DNA of 64,000 bases, from assembly GCF_001457695.1 (NCBI RefSeq), contig NZ_LN831025.1, positions 682,001-746,000 on the forward strand, written 5' to 3'. Shown one piece after another: positions 29,949 through 40,303 of the stretch (position 1 is the stretch's first letter; the number at the start of each line of letters is the position of its first letter). A program made the position numbers and the translations under genes. A model generated the notes under the pieces. That model made no database searches and was not told the origin of the DNA. It saw only the letters and a program-made list of their open reading frames with translations. This DNA is from Campylobacter jejuni (lineage in GTDB: Bacteria; Campylobacterota; Campylobacteria; Campylobacterales; Campylobacteraceae).

Positions 29949-30722
29949 TTAAAAAGCAGGTAAAACAGATCCGTTGTATTTTTCTATGATAAATTGTTTG
30001 ATTTTATCACTTTGTAGAGCTTGGATTAAGGCTTTGATTTTTGGATCGTTTTCATGTCCCACTCTTACAACAAGAATGTTTGCATACGGGCTTTCTTTAT
30101 CTTCGATAAATACGCTATCTTTTGCAGGATTTAGATTTGCAGAGAGAGCGTAGTTGGAATTAATTACAGCAAAATCAACATCATTTAAAGCTCTTGGAAG
30201 TTGTGCGGGCTTTAATTCTACAAATTTAATTTTTTTAGGATTGTCTATAATATCAAGAGGTGTTTTTAAAGCCTTATCTTTAAATTTTACCAAACCTTTT
30301 TTTGCAATAATATCTAAAGCTCTACTTTCATTGGTTGGATCATTTGGAATGGCGATTTTAACCCCTTCTTTAATATCATCTAGACTTTTGTATTTTTTGG
30401 AGTAAACAGCCATAGGTTCTATGTGTATGGCAGCTACTTTGATAAGTTTGGTGCCTTTGTTTTTATTAAATTCTTCTAAATAAGGAGTATGTTGGAAAAA
30501 ATTTGCATCGGCTTCTCCGTTATCAACAGCTAGATTAGGTAAAACATAATCTGTAAATTCTTTGATTTCAAGTTTATAACCTTGTTTTTCTAAATCAGGT
30601 TTTACTTGTTCTAGGATTTCAGCATGAGGGACGGGAGTTGCTGCAACTGTGATGGTTTCTAATGCATTTGCATTAAGACTTAATGTTAAAATACTTGCTA
30701 TAAATAAAGATTTGATTTTCAT
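29949..30722 (-). CDS. metQ: MetQ-type methionine-binding protein (paralogue 1)
   Basis: A 257-residue binding protein, the paralogue closest to metI and metN. The signal peptide (1-20, ending LNANA) is followed by LETITVAATPVPHAEIL. Family segments are ANFFQHTPYLEEFN, IPNDPTNESRALDII, ELKPAQLPRALND and a terminal VLPAF. No lipobox cysteine is present, whereas E. coli MetQ is a lipoprotein, so this copy should be free in the periplasm. ATG follows AAAAGGA. It is preceded by a 190-base leader with a Met-rich short frame and alternative hairpins. Methionine binding is inferred from family and neighbours. Confidence 0.88.
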   Translation of the reverse strand: MKIKSLFIASILTLSLNANALETITVAATPVPHAEILEQVKPDLEKQGYKLEIKEFTDYVLPNLAVDNGEADANFFQHTPYLEEFNKNKGTKLIKVAAIHIEPMAVYSKKYKSLDDIKEGVKIAIPNDPTNESRALDIIAKKGLVKFKDKALKTPLDIIDNPKKIKFVELKPAQLPRALNDVDFAVINSNYALSANLNPAKDSVFIEDKESPYANILVVRVGHENDPKIKALIQALQSDKIKQFIIEKYNGSVLPAF

Positions 30723-30772
30723 TTTTTTCCTTTTTAGTCATTTTGTGCTTGCTTTAATCTTAATAAATTCAC

Positions 30773-30830
30773 TCTGACTATCAGGAAGAAGCATATAAAA
30801 ACTTGTTGATAGTCAGATTAACGCATCTGA
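30773..30830 (-). promoter_or_regulatory. Candidate attenuator: mutually exclusive hairpins in the metQ leader
   Basis: Hairpin 1 pairs 30825-30830 with 30813-30818 (TCAGAT/ATCTGA, 6-base loop). Hairpin 2 pairs 30807-30817 with 30773-30783 (11 perfect pairs, 23-base loop). Bases 30813-30817 are needed by both, so only one can form. Hairpin 1 lies inside the last codons of a Met-rich short frame, so ribosome position would decide between them. The loop of hairpin 2 contains UUCCU, complementary to the metQ ribosome binding site. There is no T run after hairpin 2, so translational control is as likely as termination. Confidence 0.55.
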
Positions 30831-30838
30831 TACATCAT
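30818..30838 (-). CDS. Candidate methionine-rich leader peptide (6 codons)
   Basis: Minus-strand frame ATG ATG TAT CAG ATG CGT TAA encodes MMYQMR, three Met in six residues. An AGGA Shine-Dalgarno element (30845-30848) lies 6 bases upstream. It is located 95 bases before the metQ start codon, inside an otherwise gene-free leader that follows metI. Leader peptides rich in the regulated amino acid are the classic sign of attenuation, and the downstream genes belong to a methionine-type uptake family. Too short for statistical support on its own; the combination of position, codon choice and structure is what is suggestive. Confidence 0.55.
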   Translation of the reverse strand: MMYQMR

Positions 30839-30913
30839 TTTAATTCCTTTAATTTTTTGTTTAAATTTTACTTAAAAAAACTTATATTTATCTTAAAAAG
30901 AGATATAATCTCC

Positions 30914-31825
30914 TTATTTTTTGAAACCTTTATAAAGTAAACTTCCTAAAAATAGGATAAAAACAATTGCTTGCCAAAAGAAATTTTCATCATTTTTTAT
31001 ATTGATAACTATACTAACTCCAAGTAAAATCAATAGAGTGGCAATGATATATGTAGTTTTACTATTTTTAGCCCAAGTATAAAATAAATTACCTAGAATT
31101 TGAACTAACTGAACTAATATAAGTAAAATAACTACAGTTTGAATCATAACTTCTTTGTTAAATCTTTCATAACCATAGCGAATAGCGACATCTCCCAAAC
31201 CTCCACCACCGACAGTTCCAGCAAGAGCAGAAAAACCAATGGTAAAGATCAAAGTTAGGGTAATTCCGCTAATTATAGCAGGAAGGGCCTCACTAAAGAT
31301 AACCTTGAAGATAATTTGAATATTGCTAGCACCATAACTTTTTGCTGCTTCTATGATTCCTTTGTCTATTTCTTTAAAAGCGCTTTCAAGCATCTTTGCC
31401 AAATAAGGAGCTATTCCGATAGCTAAAGGAACTATGGCAGCATTTGTACCTATGCTTGTGCCTACTATGATTTTAGAAAGTGGTAAAAGAACAACTATAA
31501 GAATTAAAAATGGAAAGGCGCGTAATATATTGGTAATAAAATCTAAAATACTATAAGCGATTTTATTTTCTTTAATTCCATTTTTATCCCAAATAGCAAG
31601 TAAAATTCCAGGAATGATAGCCAATAAAAATCCAAATAGTACAGCCATTAAACTCATATAAATTGTTTCATTAAGTGCAGGTTTTAAAATGTTTTCATAA
31701 TTTTCACTGAAACTTGTAATAGAACTTAAACTCACTTCTTTAATATCCTGCCAAGAAAATTCATTAAAAAATTGAGAAATTCTACTAAAAAAAGCACTGA
31801 TGATAGAGATGTTTTCTTCATTCAT
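30914..31825 (-). CDS. metI: Methionine-type ABC transporter permease MetI
   Basis: A 303-residue inner-membrane permease of the D-methionine/MetI type. Start ATG at 31825 is chosen because GGAGGTGG lies just upstream and the ATGA overlaps the metN stop; an ATG 5 codons earlier is also in frame. About six to seven hydrophobic segments are visible. The permease coupling loop [24 protein letters not shown] (EAA motif) lies mid-protein, followed by GVTLTLIFT-like and [15 protein letters not shown] segments typical of MetI. An N-terminal region of about 45 residues and an extra C-terminal hydrophobic pair make it longer than E. coli MetI (217). Confidence 0.9.
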
Positions 31826-32832
31826 GATGCCACCTCCCATAATACTCCACTTTTTTCTATGTAATCAAGAACCTTGTCTTTATCCTTTTCATTTATATTT
31901 ATAACTAAATTTCCCAAGGCTTTTCCATTCAGTTTTTCTATTTTACCCCAAACTATGTTAAAGTCTATATTTAGAGTTCTTGCCATATGAGTGATGACGC
32001 TATTTTGGGCAACTTCTTTTGGAAAGTAAAGTTTGATATTAAGTCCGTGCTCAGGCAAGAAGTCGCTTTCTCCTAAAAATTCTTTCATTTTGGCATTAGG
32101 CCTTAAAAAAAGCTCATCAATTGCTCCACTTCCTATGATTTGTCCATGTTCAAGTAATAAAGCTTTTTGAGCTATGTCTTTTACCACATCCATTTCGTGA
32201 GTTACTAAAACAACAGTAATCCCAAATTCAGCATTGATTTTAGATATAAGCTCTAAAATATTTTTTGTAGTGTTTGGATCAAGAGCCGAAGTAGCTTCGT
32301 CACTAAGTAAAATTTTTGGGTTTAAAGCTAAGGCTCTAGCAATAGCAACGCGTTGTTTTTGCCCTCCGCTCAGTTCTCTTGGGTAGGATTTGTTTTTATG
32401 ATCAAGCCCTACGATTTCAAGTAAGGAATTGACTTTTTGGGCAATTTCTTTTTCGCTCATGTATTCTTTATTAAAAAGCTTGGCATGAAATTTACACTGA
32501 GTATAGTGTGTTCTTAAAGGCATAGCAACATTTTCAAATACATTTTTGCGCTCCATTAGGGCAAAATTTTGAAAAATCATCCCTATATCTTTTCTAAGCA
32601 TTCTTAACTCTTTTGATTTTTTTTGACTTAAATCTTTAATTTCTTGATCAAAGACTTTTAAACTTCCTTCTTGATAATTCTCAAGTCCATTAATACATCT
32701 TAAAAGAGTGGATTTTCCAGCTCCACTATGACCTACTATGGCGTAAATTTCACCCTTTTTAATCTCCAAAGAAACATCGTTTATCACGAGTTCCTTGCCA
32801 TAATATTTTTTTAAATTTTTTATTTTTATCAA
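31822..32832 (-). CDS. metN: Methionine-type ABC transporter ATPase MetN
   Basis: A 336-residue ATPase energising MetI. Walker [10 protein letters not shown] (34-42), the ABC signature ELSGGQKQR, Walker [13 protein letters not shown] and the switch VTHEMDVV are all present. The C-terminal roughly 80 residues ([19 protein letters not shown] onward) match the regulatory NIL domain that binds methionine and inhibits transport in E. coli MetN. It starts 4 bases after valS and overlaps metI. Confidence 0.93.
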
Positions 32833-32836
32833 ATTT

Positions 32837-35449
<2,613 letters not shown>

Positions 35450-35471
35450 TATTTGCCTTTATTGTTTTAGC

Positions 35472-36491
35472 TTATTTAATAGAGCTAATTTCTATAATTT
35501 CACAAAACGGGAAGAAATATTGTGCTGTATTAAGTCCAGTTTTCAAACTTTTGATATGTTTAGAAAAATCACTTCCTTTGCCGTCTTTTTTAATTTGAAG
35601 TTTAAGTCTTTCTAAAATTTCTTCACGTGCTACATGTTCATTTAATTCTTTTGGATTGTTTAAATATGGGCTTAATCTATCTAAACTAATATATTTATAA
35701 GCTTTTTTCATATCTGAAAAGATAATTTCTTTGTTATAGATAGTTAATTTCATTTCCCCTTTTGGTAGCATTTTAACAAAAATACTTAGATAATAATCTT
35801 TTGCATTATCTTGTATAACGCTTAGCATATCTTTTAACAGATTGATTCTGTATTGGCTTAAAAATTTTCCATCTAAAATGTAAACTTTCATATTTTCTGT
35901 GCTAAGCTCAGGTTCTAAACGACTGTTTTTTCCTATGCTTAGATACTCTCTAGCGGTATTTAGATATTTATTTTTGTTTGATTTGTTTGATTGAAGTTCT
36001 TTTTTTACAGCTCTTTCTCTTTCTAAGATCTTTTGTTGTTTGCTGATTTCTTTTTTAAGAGCTTCTATTTTGGCTTGTTTATTTTCTTGTTTTAATTTTT
36101 CTTTATCCGTATCTAAAATTTGCTTATTTTCATTTGTATTAATATTATTACTTGTATTGGTGTTATTATTTAAGCTTTGATTGTTTTCGCTTATTGATGT
36201 ATTAAATGTATTGTTATTTAAGCTTTGATTTTCATCTAATAGGTTTGTTTCTTGCTTTTGGATGGTATTGTTATTAATATTTATATCTGATGAACTATTG
36301 TTGGTTTGGATCGAGGGTGAATAGGAATTATCGTAGTTATTGGTATATGATTTTTGTTCGGTGTAAGTGTTGGTATTTAAGGTGTAATTCTTTGGTTTTG
36401 AATATTCAAAAAGATAATAATATGTTCCACCTAATATCACAATAACAGCAATTAATATGCCAACAATAATAGAAAAAATTTTCAAATTCAT
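35472..36491 (-). CDS. Membrane-anchored periplasmic protein with Asn-rich linker
   Basis: A 339-residue protein of unknown function. An N-terminal anchor (about 5-28, SIIVGILIAVIVILGGTYYYL) is followed by a low-complexity Asn/Ser/Thr stretch (about 38-125) with two ENQSLNNNT repeats. A Lys/Glu coiled coil (about 127-170) and a folded C-terminal part (171-339) come next. The linker suggests a protein reaching into the periplasm. It starts a transcription unit divergent from the helicase gene; valS follows by 22 bases. Confidence 0.85.
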   Translation of the reverse strand: MNLKIFSIIVGILIAVIVILGGTYYYLFEYSKPKNYTLNTNTYTEQKSYTNNYDNSYSPSIQTNNSSSDININNNTIQKQETNLLDENQSLNNNTFNTSISENNQSLNNNTNTSNNINTNENKQILDTDKEKLKQENKQAKIEALKKEISKQQKILERERAVKKELQSNKSNKNKYLNTAREYLSIGKNSRLEPELSTENMKVYILDGKFLSQYRINLLKDMLSVIQDNAKDYYLSIFVKMLPKGEMKLTIYNKEIIFSDMKKAYKYISLDRLSPYLNNPKELNEHVAREEILERLKLQIKKDGKGSDFSKHIKSLKTGLNTAQYFFPFCEIIEISSIK

Positions 36492-36535
36492 TTGCTATCC
36501 CTTAAAAACAGAAAGTTAAATAATTTTAGCATTGT

Positions 36536-36597
36536 ACTATAATCTAATATAAAGTAATTTTAAATTTTTATATTTTTAAGTAATTTTTTTTTATAAT
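36536..36597. promoter_or_regulatory. Divergent promoter region
   Basis: On the minus strand TATAGT (36536-36541) lies 45 bases before the membrane-protein gene. On the plus strand TATAAT (36592-36597) lies 22 bases before the helicase gene, after a long T-rich run. Both fit Campylobacter -10 elements without -35. Confidence 0.45.
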
Positions 36598-36619
36598 TTT
36601 AACTTTTATAAGGAAAATA

Positions 36620-38650
36620 ATGCCACTTTCAAAATTAAATAATGAACAATATCTTGCTGCTACTGCTGATTTTGGACACAATCTTGTTATTGCAAGTGCA
36701 GGGACGGGAAAAACTTCTACTATTGTTGCAAGAATTTCTTATCTTTTAAGCAAGGGAGTGGCACCTCAAAAAATCATGCTTTTAACTTTCACAAATAAAG
36801 CCAGTAAAGAAATGATAGGGCGTTTAGGGAAATTTTTTGATAAAAATATTACCAGTAAAATACTTGCAGGAACTTTTCATAGTACGGCTTATACCTTACT
36901 TAGAAATGCGGATAAAAATATAGCCTTAAAGCAAGCAAGCGAGTTAAAAACTCTACTTAAAAGTGTCTATGAAAAAAGAACTTTTAGGCATTTAAGTGAT
37001 ATAAAACCTTATCAATCAAGTTATTTATATGATCTTTATTCTTTGTTTCAAAACAAAGCGCACAATCAAGATTTTTATACTTGGTTTTGCCAAAACTACG
37101 AAGATCAAAGTATTTATGCTGAAATTTATGAAGATATTTTAAAAGAATATGATAATGAAAAAAAGCGTTTTAATTATGTAGATTTTAATGACTTGCTTAT
37201 CAATCTAAAAGATCTTTTAAAAGAAGAAAAATATGAATTTGATGAAATTTTAGTAGATGAATATCAAGACACAAATACTTTGCAAAGTTCCTTAATAGAG
37301 GCTTTTCATAGTAAAAGTTTGTTTTGCGTAGGGGATTATGATCAAAGTATTTATGCTTTTAATGGAGCGGATATTAATATCATAGGTGGGTTTAAAGATC
37401 GTTTTAAAGATGCAAAAATTTTTTCTTTAAATAAAAACTACCGTTCATCAAGAAGTATTTTAGCTTTGGCTAATAAAGTGATTTTAAATAACGAAAGATT
37501 ATATCCAAAAGAACTTATTGTTACAAGAAATGATGAGTTTAAAGCCCCATCTTTGCTTACTTTTGAAGAATTATTTGATCAGTATCAAAATATAGCCAAA
37601 ATGATACTTACAAGCGGAGTAAGTTTGGAAGAAATTGCCGTGATTTTTCGCAACAACTCAAGTGCTGATGGGGTTGAAGTAGCTTTAAGGGAGCAGGGCA
37701 TTGCAAGTGTGAGAAAGGGAAGTGGAAGTTTTTTTGAAAGTTTAGAAGTTAAAGCTTTTAGCTCTATGCTTGCTCTTGTGGTAAATCCTAAGGATATTAT
37801 GGCTTTTATTCATTTGGTTCAATACACCAAAGGTGTGGGTGGGGTTTTAGCAAAAGAAATTTTTGACGCACTTTTAAAATTAGGGCATGGAAATTTAATA
37901 AAAGGTTTTTTAAATCCTGATAAAAATGTAAATTTGCAAAATCATCAAAAAAGAAATTATCAACTTGGGCTTTTTGCGGATTTAGAAGAATTAGCCAGCG
38001 AAACTCGTTTTAAATTTGAGAGTGAATTTGATGCACATCCTATTTTAAAACTTTCAAAAATCAATGATTTATGTGCTAGAAATTTAGAAAAAATTTATCT
38101 TTTTTTAAAAAAAGCTATGGAAATAAAACATTCTTTGACTTTGGTAAATTTAATTTGTGAAAATTCTTTTTATAGAGAAATTTGTGAAGAACTTGCAACC
38201 AAAAGAGCAACAAATAAAGCAGGACAAGTGGATTTATTAAGAAAGAGTGAAAATTTAGAAAAAATAGAAACAAAATTCAATGTCTTAAAAGAGCTTACAA
38301 AAAATTATAGCGATATTTATAAGTATTATAATTTTCTAACTTTAGGTGCAAGTGAAATGAGTAGTGGCAAAGGAGTTAATTTGCTTAGCGTACATGCAAG
38401 TAAGGGCTTGGAATTTGATCTTGTTTTTGTGATTGATCTTGCGCAAGGTCGCTTTCCTAATCAAAAGCTTATGGGAATGGGTGGAAGCTTAGAAGAAGAA
38501 AGAAGGCTTTTTTATGTTGCAGTAACTAGGGCAAAAAATATACTTTATTTAAGCTATGCTAAATATGATAAAAATAAAAAAACTTCTTTCGCCCCTTCTC
38601 GTTTTCTTATAGAAGCAGGGCTTTGCAAGGGAGAGTTAACTATAGATTGA
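36620..38650 (+). CDS. UvrD/Rep-family ATP-dependent DNA helicase
   Basis: A 676-residue superfamily 1 helicase. Motif Ia region: Walker A ASAGTGKTSTIVARI (25-39). Walker B-like ILVDEYQDTN near 213, GDYDQSIYAFNGAD near 239 (motif III), NYRSS (motif IV), VNLLSVHASKGLEFDLVFV near 583 (motif V), and RRLFYVAVTRAK near 625 (motif VI) are all in order. Slightly shorter than E. coli UvrD (720), close to Rep. It probably unwinds DNA in repair or replication restart. ATG follows AAGGAAAATA. Confidence 0.94.
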   Translation: MPLSKLNNEQYLAATADFGHNLVIASAGTGKTSTIVARISYLLSKGVAPQKIMLLTFTNKASKEMIGRLGKFFDKNITSKILAGTFHSTAYTLLRNADKNIALKQASELKTLLKSVYEKRTFRHLSDIKPYQSSYLYDLYSLFQNKAHNQDFYTWFCQNYEDQSIYAEIYEDILKEYDNEKKRFNYVDFNDLLINLKDLLKEEKYEFDEILVDEYQDTNTLQSSLIEAFHSKSLFCVGDYDQSIYAFNGADINIIGGFKDRFKDAKIFSLNKNYRSSRSILALANKVILNNERLYPKELIVTRNDEFKAPSLLTFEELFDQYQNIAKMILTSGVSLEEIAVIFRNNSSADGVEVALREQGIASVRKGSGSFFESLEVKAFSSMLALVVNPKDIMAFIHLVQYTKGVGGVLAKEIFDALLKLGHGNLIKGFLNPDKNVNLQNHQKRNYQLGLFADLEELASETRFKFESEFDAHPILKLSKINDLCARNLEKIYLFLKKAMEIKHSLTLVNLICENSFYREICEELATKRATNKAGQVDLLRKSENLEKIETKFNVLKELTKNYSDIYKYYNFLTLGASEMSSGKGVNLLSVHASKGLEFDLVFVIDLAQGRFPNQKLMGMGGSLEEERRLFYVAVTRAKNILYLSYAKYDKNKKTSFAPSRFLIEAGLCKGELTID

Positions 38651-38690
38651 TAAAATTTCCTTTATATTATTATAAAGAAAGGTTTATTTT

Positions 38691-39431
38691 ATGAAAAAAA
38701 TATTAATTTTAAGTTTAGCAGCAGCAAGTTTTTTAAATGCTGAAATTTTAGTTTATGGTCCAGGTGGTCCCGCTCCTGTGCTAAAAGAGCTTGCTTTAAA
38801 ATTTGAAGAAAAAACAAAAGAAAAGGTGATTGTAACCGCAGGTCCAACTCCAGCTTGGATAGACAAAGCAAAAGAAAATGCAGATTTGATTTTTTCAGGC
38901 AATACTTCAATGATGGATGATTTTGCTAAAAAAATTCCAAGTTTAAGTTTGGAAAATTTAAGCGTTTTAAATGTGCGTCCATCAGGTATTATCGTGCGTC
39001 CAAATAATCCAAAAAATATTAAAAATTTTGAAGACATTTTAAAAGATGACATAAATGTTATGGTGGTTGATGGCGCAGGACAAGTTGGACTTTATGAAGA
39101 TATGGCTTTAAAAAGTGCAAAAAGAGAAAATTTGGTAAAATTACGTAAAAATATAAAAATTTATGCTAAAAATTCCAAAGCTGCTGTAGATGAGTGGAAT
39201 AACAATCCAATTATTGATGCTTTAATCATTTGGTCTCATTGGGCAAAGGCTTTAGGCGATGATAAAGCTTTATTTATCAAAGATAAAAATGCAGTGATTT
39301 ATCGTGCAGCTGAAATTGCTCCTACAAAAAAAGGTTTAGAAAATAAAAAAGCTTTAGAATTTGTAGATTTTATTAAGAGTAAGGAAGCTCAAAAAGTGTG
39401 GAAAAAATATACTTGGAAAGAAGTAAAATAA
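38691..39431 (+). CDS. peb2: PEB2 periplasmic protein (AcfC-like)
   Basis: A 246-residue exported protein; signal peptide 1-17 (KKILILSLAAASFLNA) precedes EILVYGPGGPAPVLKELA. The fold is that of a type 2 periplasmic oxyanion-binding protein, related to accessory colonisation factor AcfC: GPTPAWIDKAKENADLIFSG, VRPSGIIVRPNNPKNI and WNNNPIIDALIIWSHWAKAL. PEB2 was described as a major C. jejuni antigen. It has its own -10-like TATTATTATAA just upstream and a good AAAGG ribosome site. Confidence 0.9.
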   Translation: MKKILILSLAAASFLNAEILVYGPGGPAPVLKELALKFEEKTKEKVIVTAGPTPAWIDKAKENADLIFSGNTSMMDDFAKKIPSLSLENLSVLNVRPSGIIVRPNNPKNIKNFEDILKDDINVMVVDGAGQVGLYEDMALKSAKRENLVKLRKNIKIYAKNSKAAVDEWNNNPIIDALIIWSHWAKALGDDKALFIKDKNAVIYRAAEIAPTKKGLENKKALEFVDFIKSKEAQKVWKKYTWKEVK

Positions 39432-39469
39432 TTTTGAGTGAAATTAAAAAATAATTAATATTTATAGGA

Positions 39470-39475
39470 TATAAT
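39470..39475 (+). promoter_or_regulatory. -10 element of tpx
   Basis: TATAAT preceded by AGGA lies 54 bases before the tpx start codon. The expected transcription start is at the left arm of the inverted repeat 39484-39506. Confidence 0.6.
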
Positions 39476-39483
39476 CACTCCTA

Positions 39484-39506
39484 AAACATTAATTGCAATA
39501 ATGTTT
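39484..39506. promoter_or_regulatory. Inverted repeat (8-7-8) in the tpx promoter
   Basis: AAACATTA (39484-39491) and TAATGTTT (39499-39506) are perfect reverse complements separated by 7 bases. The site covers the expected start of transcription. The arm spacing is that of a dimeric regulator site. It does not match the 7-1-7 Fur/PerR box, so a regulator cannot be named. Confidence 0.5.
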
Positions 39507-39529
39507 AAAATATCAAAAAAGGAAATTAA

Positions 39530-40057
39530 ATGAGTACAGTAAATTTTAAAGGAAATCCTGTAAAACTTAAAGGAAATTCAGTAGAAGTTGGAGCAGATGC
39601 TCCTAAGGTAAATCTTAAAGCTAAAGATTTAAGCGTGATTGAAATCGGTGCAGCGGGTAAAACTCAAATCATTTTAAGTGTTCCAAGCTTAGATACACCA
39701 GTTTGTGCTACAGAGGCTAGAGAATTTAATAAAAAAGTAGCCAGTTACAATGGTGCTGAAGTGGTTGTAGTAAGTATGGACTTACCTTTTGCTATGGGAA
39801 GATTTTGCAGTACGGAAGGTATTGAAAATTTAAGTGTTGCAAGTGATTTTGTGGCAAAAGAATTTGGTGAAAAATATGGTGTTTTGATAAATGAAGGTGC
39901 TTTAGAAGGGCTTTTAGCTCGTGCCGTATTTGTGATTAAAGAGGGTAAAGTGGCATATAAAGAACTTGTAAATGAAATCACAGAAATGCCAGATATTGCA
40001 AAACTTGATGCATTTTTTGGTGGTTCTAGCTGCTGCGGTGGTTGTGGTTGCCATTAA
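39530..40057 (+). CDS. tpx: Thiol peroxidase Tpx with Cys-rich tail
   Basis: A 175-residue atypical 2-Cys peroxiredoxin reducing hydrogen and organic peroxides. The peroxidatic site SLDTPVCATEAREF has C59, and the resolving C93 lies in GRFCSTEGIENLS. The family core ends with DIAKLDAFFGG; after this an unusual tail SSCCGGCGCH adds four cysteines and a final His (C168, C169, C172, C174, H175). The tail looks metal-binding. No signal peptide is visible, so it acts in the cytoplasm. It ends in a rho-independent terminator. Confidence 0.94.
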   Translation: MSTVNFKGNPVKLKGNSVEVGADAPKVNLKAKDLSVIEIGAAGKTQIILSVPSLDTPVCATEAREFNKKVASYNGAEVVVVSMDLPFAMGRFCSTEGIENLSVASDFVAKEFGEKYGVLINEGALEGLLARAVFVIKEGKVAYKELVNEITEMPDIAKLDAFFGGSSCCGGCGCH

Positions 40058-40062
40058 TTTTG

Positions 40063-40093
40063 ATTAAGCCCATTCTTAGGGCTTAATTTTTAT
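40063..40093 (+). terminator. Terminator of tpx
   Basis: A 9-bp perfect stem (ATTAAGCCC with GGGCTTAAT) and 7-base loop followed by TTTTTAT, starting 5 bases after the tpx stop. A good rho-independent terminator. Confidence 0.85.
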
Positions 40094-40113
40094 ATCTTCA
40101 TTTTTTTATTATT

Positions 40114-40149
40114 TTAAGTTGATTATATTTTAATTGTTAAGTTGATTAT
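40114..40149 (+). promoter_or_regulatory. Tandem direct repeats upstream of the nap operon
   Basis: TTAAGTTGATTAT occurs at 40114-40126 and again at 40137-40149, a period of 23 bases (about two helical turns). A TAATAT -10 candidate follows at 40175-40180, placing the repeats just upstream of the -35 region. Such spacing fits an OmpR-family response regulator activating transcription; RacR is a candidate for nitrate/oxygen control in C. jejuni, but this is inference. Confidence 0.55.
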
Positions 40150-40266
40150 TTTTAATATTTATTTTGTGTAAGAATAATATAAAAAGGACAATAAAACTCC
40201 TATAAAATAGAGCTTTAAAATTATTATTTTTATTAAAATTTCAAGAGATTTTTATACTTCATTTTT

Positions 40267-40272
40267 TATAAT
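40267..40272 (+). promoter_or_regulatory. Proximal -10 candidate of napA
   Basis: TATAAT lies 31 bases before the napA start, after a T-rich run. It could be a second promoter besides the distal one near 40175. The leader carries a very strong ribosome binding site, GGAGGAATAAGG. Confidence 0.5.
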
Positions 40273-40303
40273 AAGATGATTTTTTTATTTTGGAGGAATA
40301 AGG

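Noticed and set aside
30723..30913. SAM or other known riboswitch upstream of metQ
   Set aside because: I do not see the core motifs of a known SAM riboswitch; a peptide-based attenuator explains the elements better.
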